A stretch of DNA of 64,000 nt, from NCBI RefSeq assembly GCF_000421585.1, contig NZ_ATXH01000001.1, forward strand, positions 62,001-126,000. Reading direction: 5' to 3'. This document shows, one piece after another, positions 63,457 to 64,000 of this stretch. The stretch's first letter is position 1; every line of letters starts with the position of its first letter. The notes beneath the pieces were generated by a model that searched no databases, was not told where the DNA came from, and saw only the letters and a program-made list of their open reading frames with translations. The position numbers were made by a program, and so were the translations under genes. The DNA is from Thermodesulfatator atlanticus DSM 21156 (GTDB lineage Bacteria; Desulfobacterota; Thermodesulfobacteria; Thermodesulfobacteriales; Thermodesulfatatoraceae).

Positions 63457-64000
63457 TACTCACCACCTTCACCCTCTCCGCGTTTTTTGGGAGGCAAAAA
63501 GGCCTTAAGAATCTCTTCGAGCACCCGGGGGTTAAGCCCTTTTTGAAGCCCGATTACTCCCTCGATAATAAGCCGGTAATTAAGCTGTTCTTCTTGCGAG
63601 CGGAGCTCCAGTTTATTGGCGATAGGGGCAAAAAAGAGGTTTGCCATAACCGCACCATAAAGAGTGGTCAAAAGAGCAACCGCCATGGAAGGACCAATGG
63701 ACTTAGGGTCATCCATGCTTGAGAGCATCTGAACAAGACCGATAAGGGTTCCAATCATTCCAAAGGCAGGGGCAAGATCCGCCATGGTCCTAAAAAGCTT
63801 TTGCCCGGTCTCGTGGCGTTCAATCATAAGAGAGACTTCTTTTGATAAGACCTCCTCAATGAACTCGGCCTCATGGCCATCCACGCAATACATAATGGCC
63901 TTCTTAAGAAAGGGATTGCTTATGGGTTGTTTTTCAAGCTTAAGCAGCCCCTCACGCCGGGCAATGTTAGCTAAATTCGTAAGTTCTTTGATTATTTCTT
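63456..64000 (-). CDS. motA: Flagellar stator protein MotA (5' end beyond the window)
   Basis: The frame is open from its stop at 63456 to the right edge, giving the last 180 or so residues. The cytoplasmic loop (ELTNLANIARREGLLKLEKQ) is followed by MIERHETGQKLFRTMADLAPAFGMIGTLIGLVQML and ALLTTLYGAVMANLFFAPIANKL, the two C-terminal membrane helices with their conserved Pro. With MotB it forms the ion-driven stator. The start and first membrane helices lie outside the window; an internal Met at 63893 is not the start. Confidence 0.92.
   Translation of the reverse strand, partial: EIIKELTNLANIARREGLLKLEKQPISNPFLKKAIMYCVDGHEAEFIEEVLSKEVSLMIERHETGQKLFRTMADLAPAFGMIGTLIGLVQMLSSMDDPKSIGPSMAVALLTTLYGAVMANLFFAPIANKLELRSQEEQLNYRLIIEGVIGLQKGLNPRVLEEILKAFLPPKKRGEGEGGE

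Overview
The window looks like a chromosomal segment of a thermophilic, anaerobic sulfate-reducing bacterium of the Thermodesulfobacteria (Thermodesulfatator-like) or a close relative. This is inferred from gene content, not from a marker gene: an HdrA-Flx electron-transfer operon, a split-Soret-type cytochrome, two multihaem c-type cytochromes, Gram-negative envelope genes (waaA, pal, ompH), flagellar motor genes, many sigma-54 signals and moderate, patchy G+C. No rRNA, phage, transposase or CRISPR array was seen. One tRNA (Leu, anticodon TAG) is present.

Layout. (1) 1-12130 is an AT-rich accessory block. A leftward operon (UspA-like protein, TauE-type exporter, TIGR02186-like membrane protein, dikinase-like protein, receiver, second dikinase-like protein, sensor kinase) faces a rightward pair of degenerate dikinase paralogues. 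The 234-bp gap between them carries two oppositely oriented sigma-54 promoters and shared TTTCA/TGAAA inverted repeats. The two intact-looking proteins have a PPDK-type ATP-grasp and a phospho-histidine domain but no PEP-binding barrel; an unrecognised C-terminal domain takes its place. This is my best candidate for an undescribed system. (2) 12342-18572 is an hdrA-flxDCBA-type electron-bifurcation operon. (3) 18547-34329 is mostly housekeeping: glk, ompH, pal, yicC, remA, gmk, rlmB, waaA, 5-FCL, a K+ channel, pgi, rpe, mltF. (4) 34330-39873 holds three small exported OB-fold-like proteins, two with sigma-54 promoters, followed by a sensor kinase, its sigma-54 activator and a DUF4405 membrane protein; this reads as an envelope-stress or metal-response module. 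(5) 39916-47687 holds slipin, a NifA-like activator, nifV, tRNA-Leu, Hsp20, dipeptide-type permeases, tsaB and a Crp/Fnr regulator. (6) 48055-53000 is a cytochrome cluster. (7) 53114-64000 is housekeeping (recJ, HU, eno, rph, rdgB, radical SAM) ending in pilZ-motB-motA.

A family of about 80-130 bp non-autonomous mobile elements (MITE-like) is scattered through the intergenic spaces: about 12 full, partial or decayed copies. They have 15-bp terminal inverted repeats (GAGACCTTTGCAAAA), a central hairpin of about 20-bp arms, and AT-rich 6-bp target duplications that can be read directly in three copies. One copy inserted exactly at a start codon, duplicating the ATG and keeping the frame open. 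Another separated two convergent genes whose stop codons had shared the same TTAA.

Many genes overlap by 1-30 bp, so most directons are probably translationally coupled. Positions of residues are estimates made by hand.
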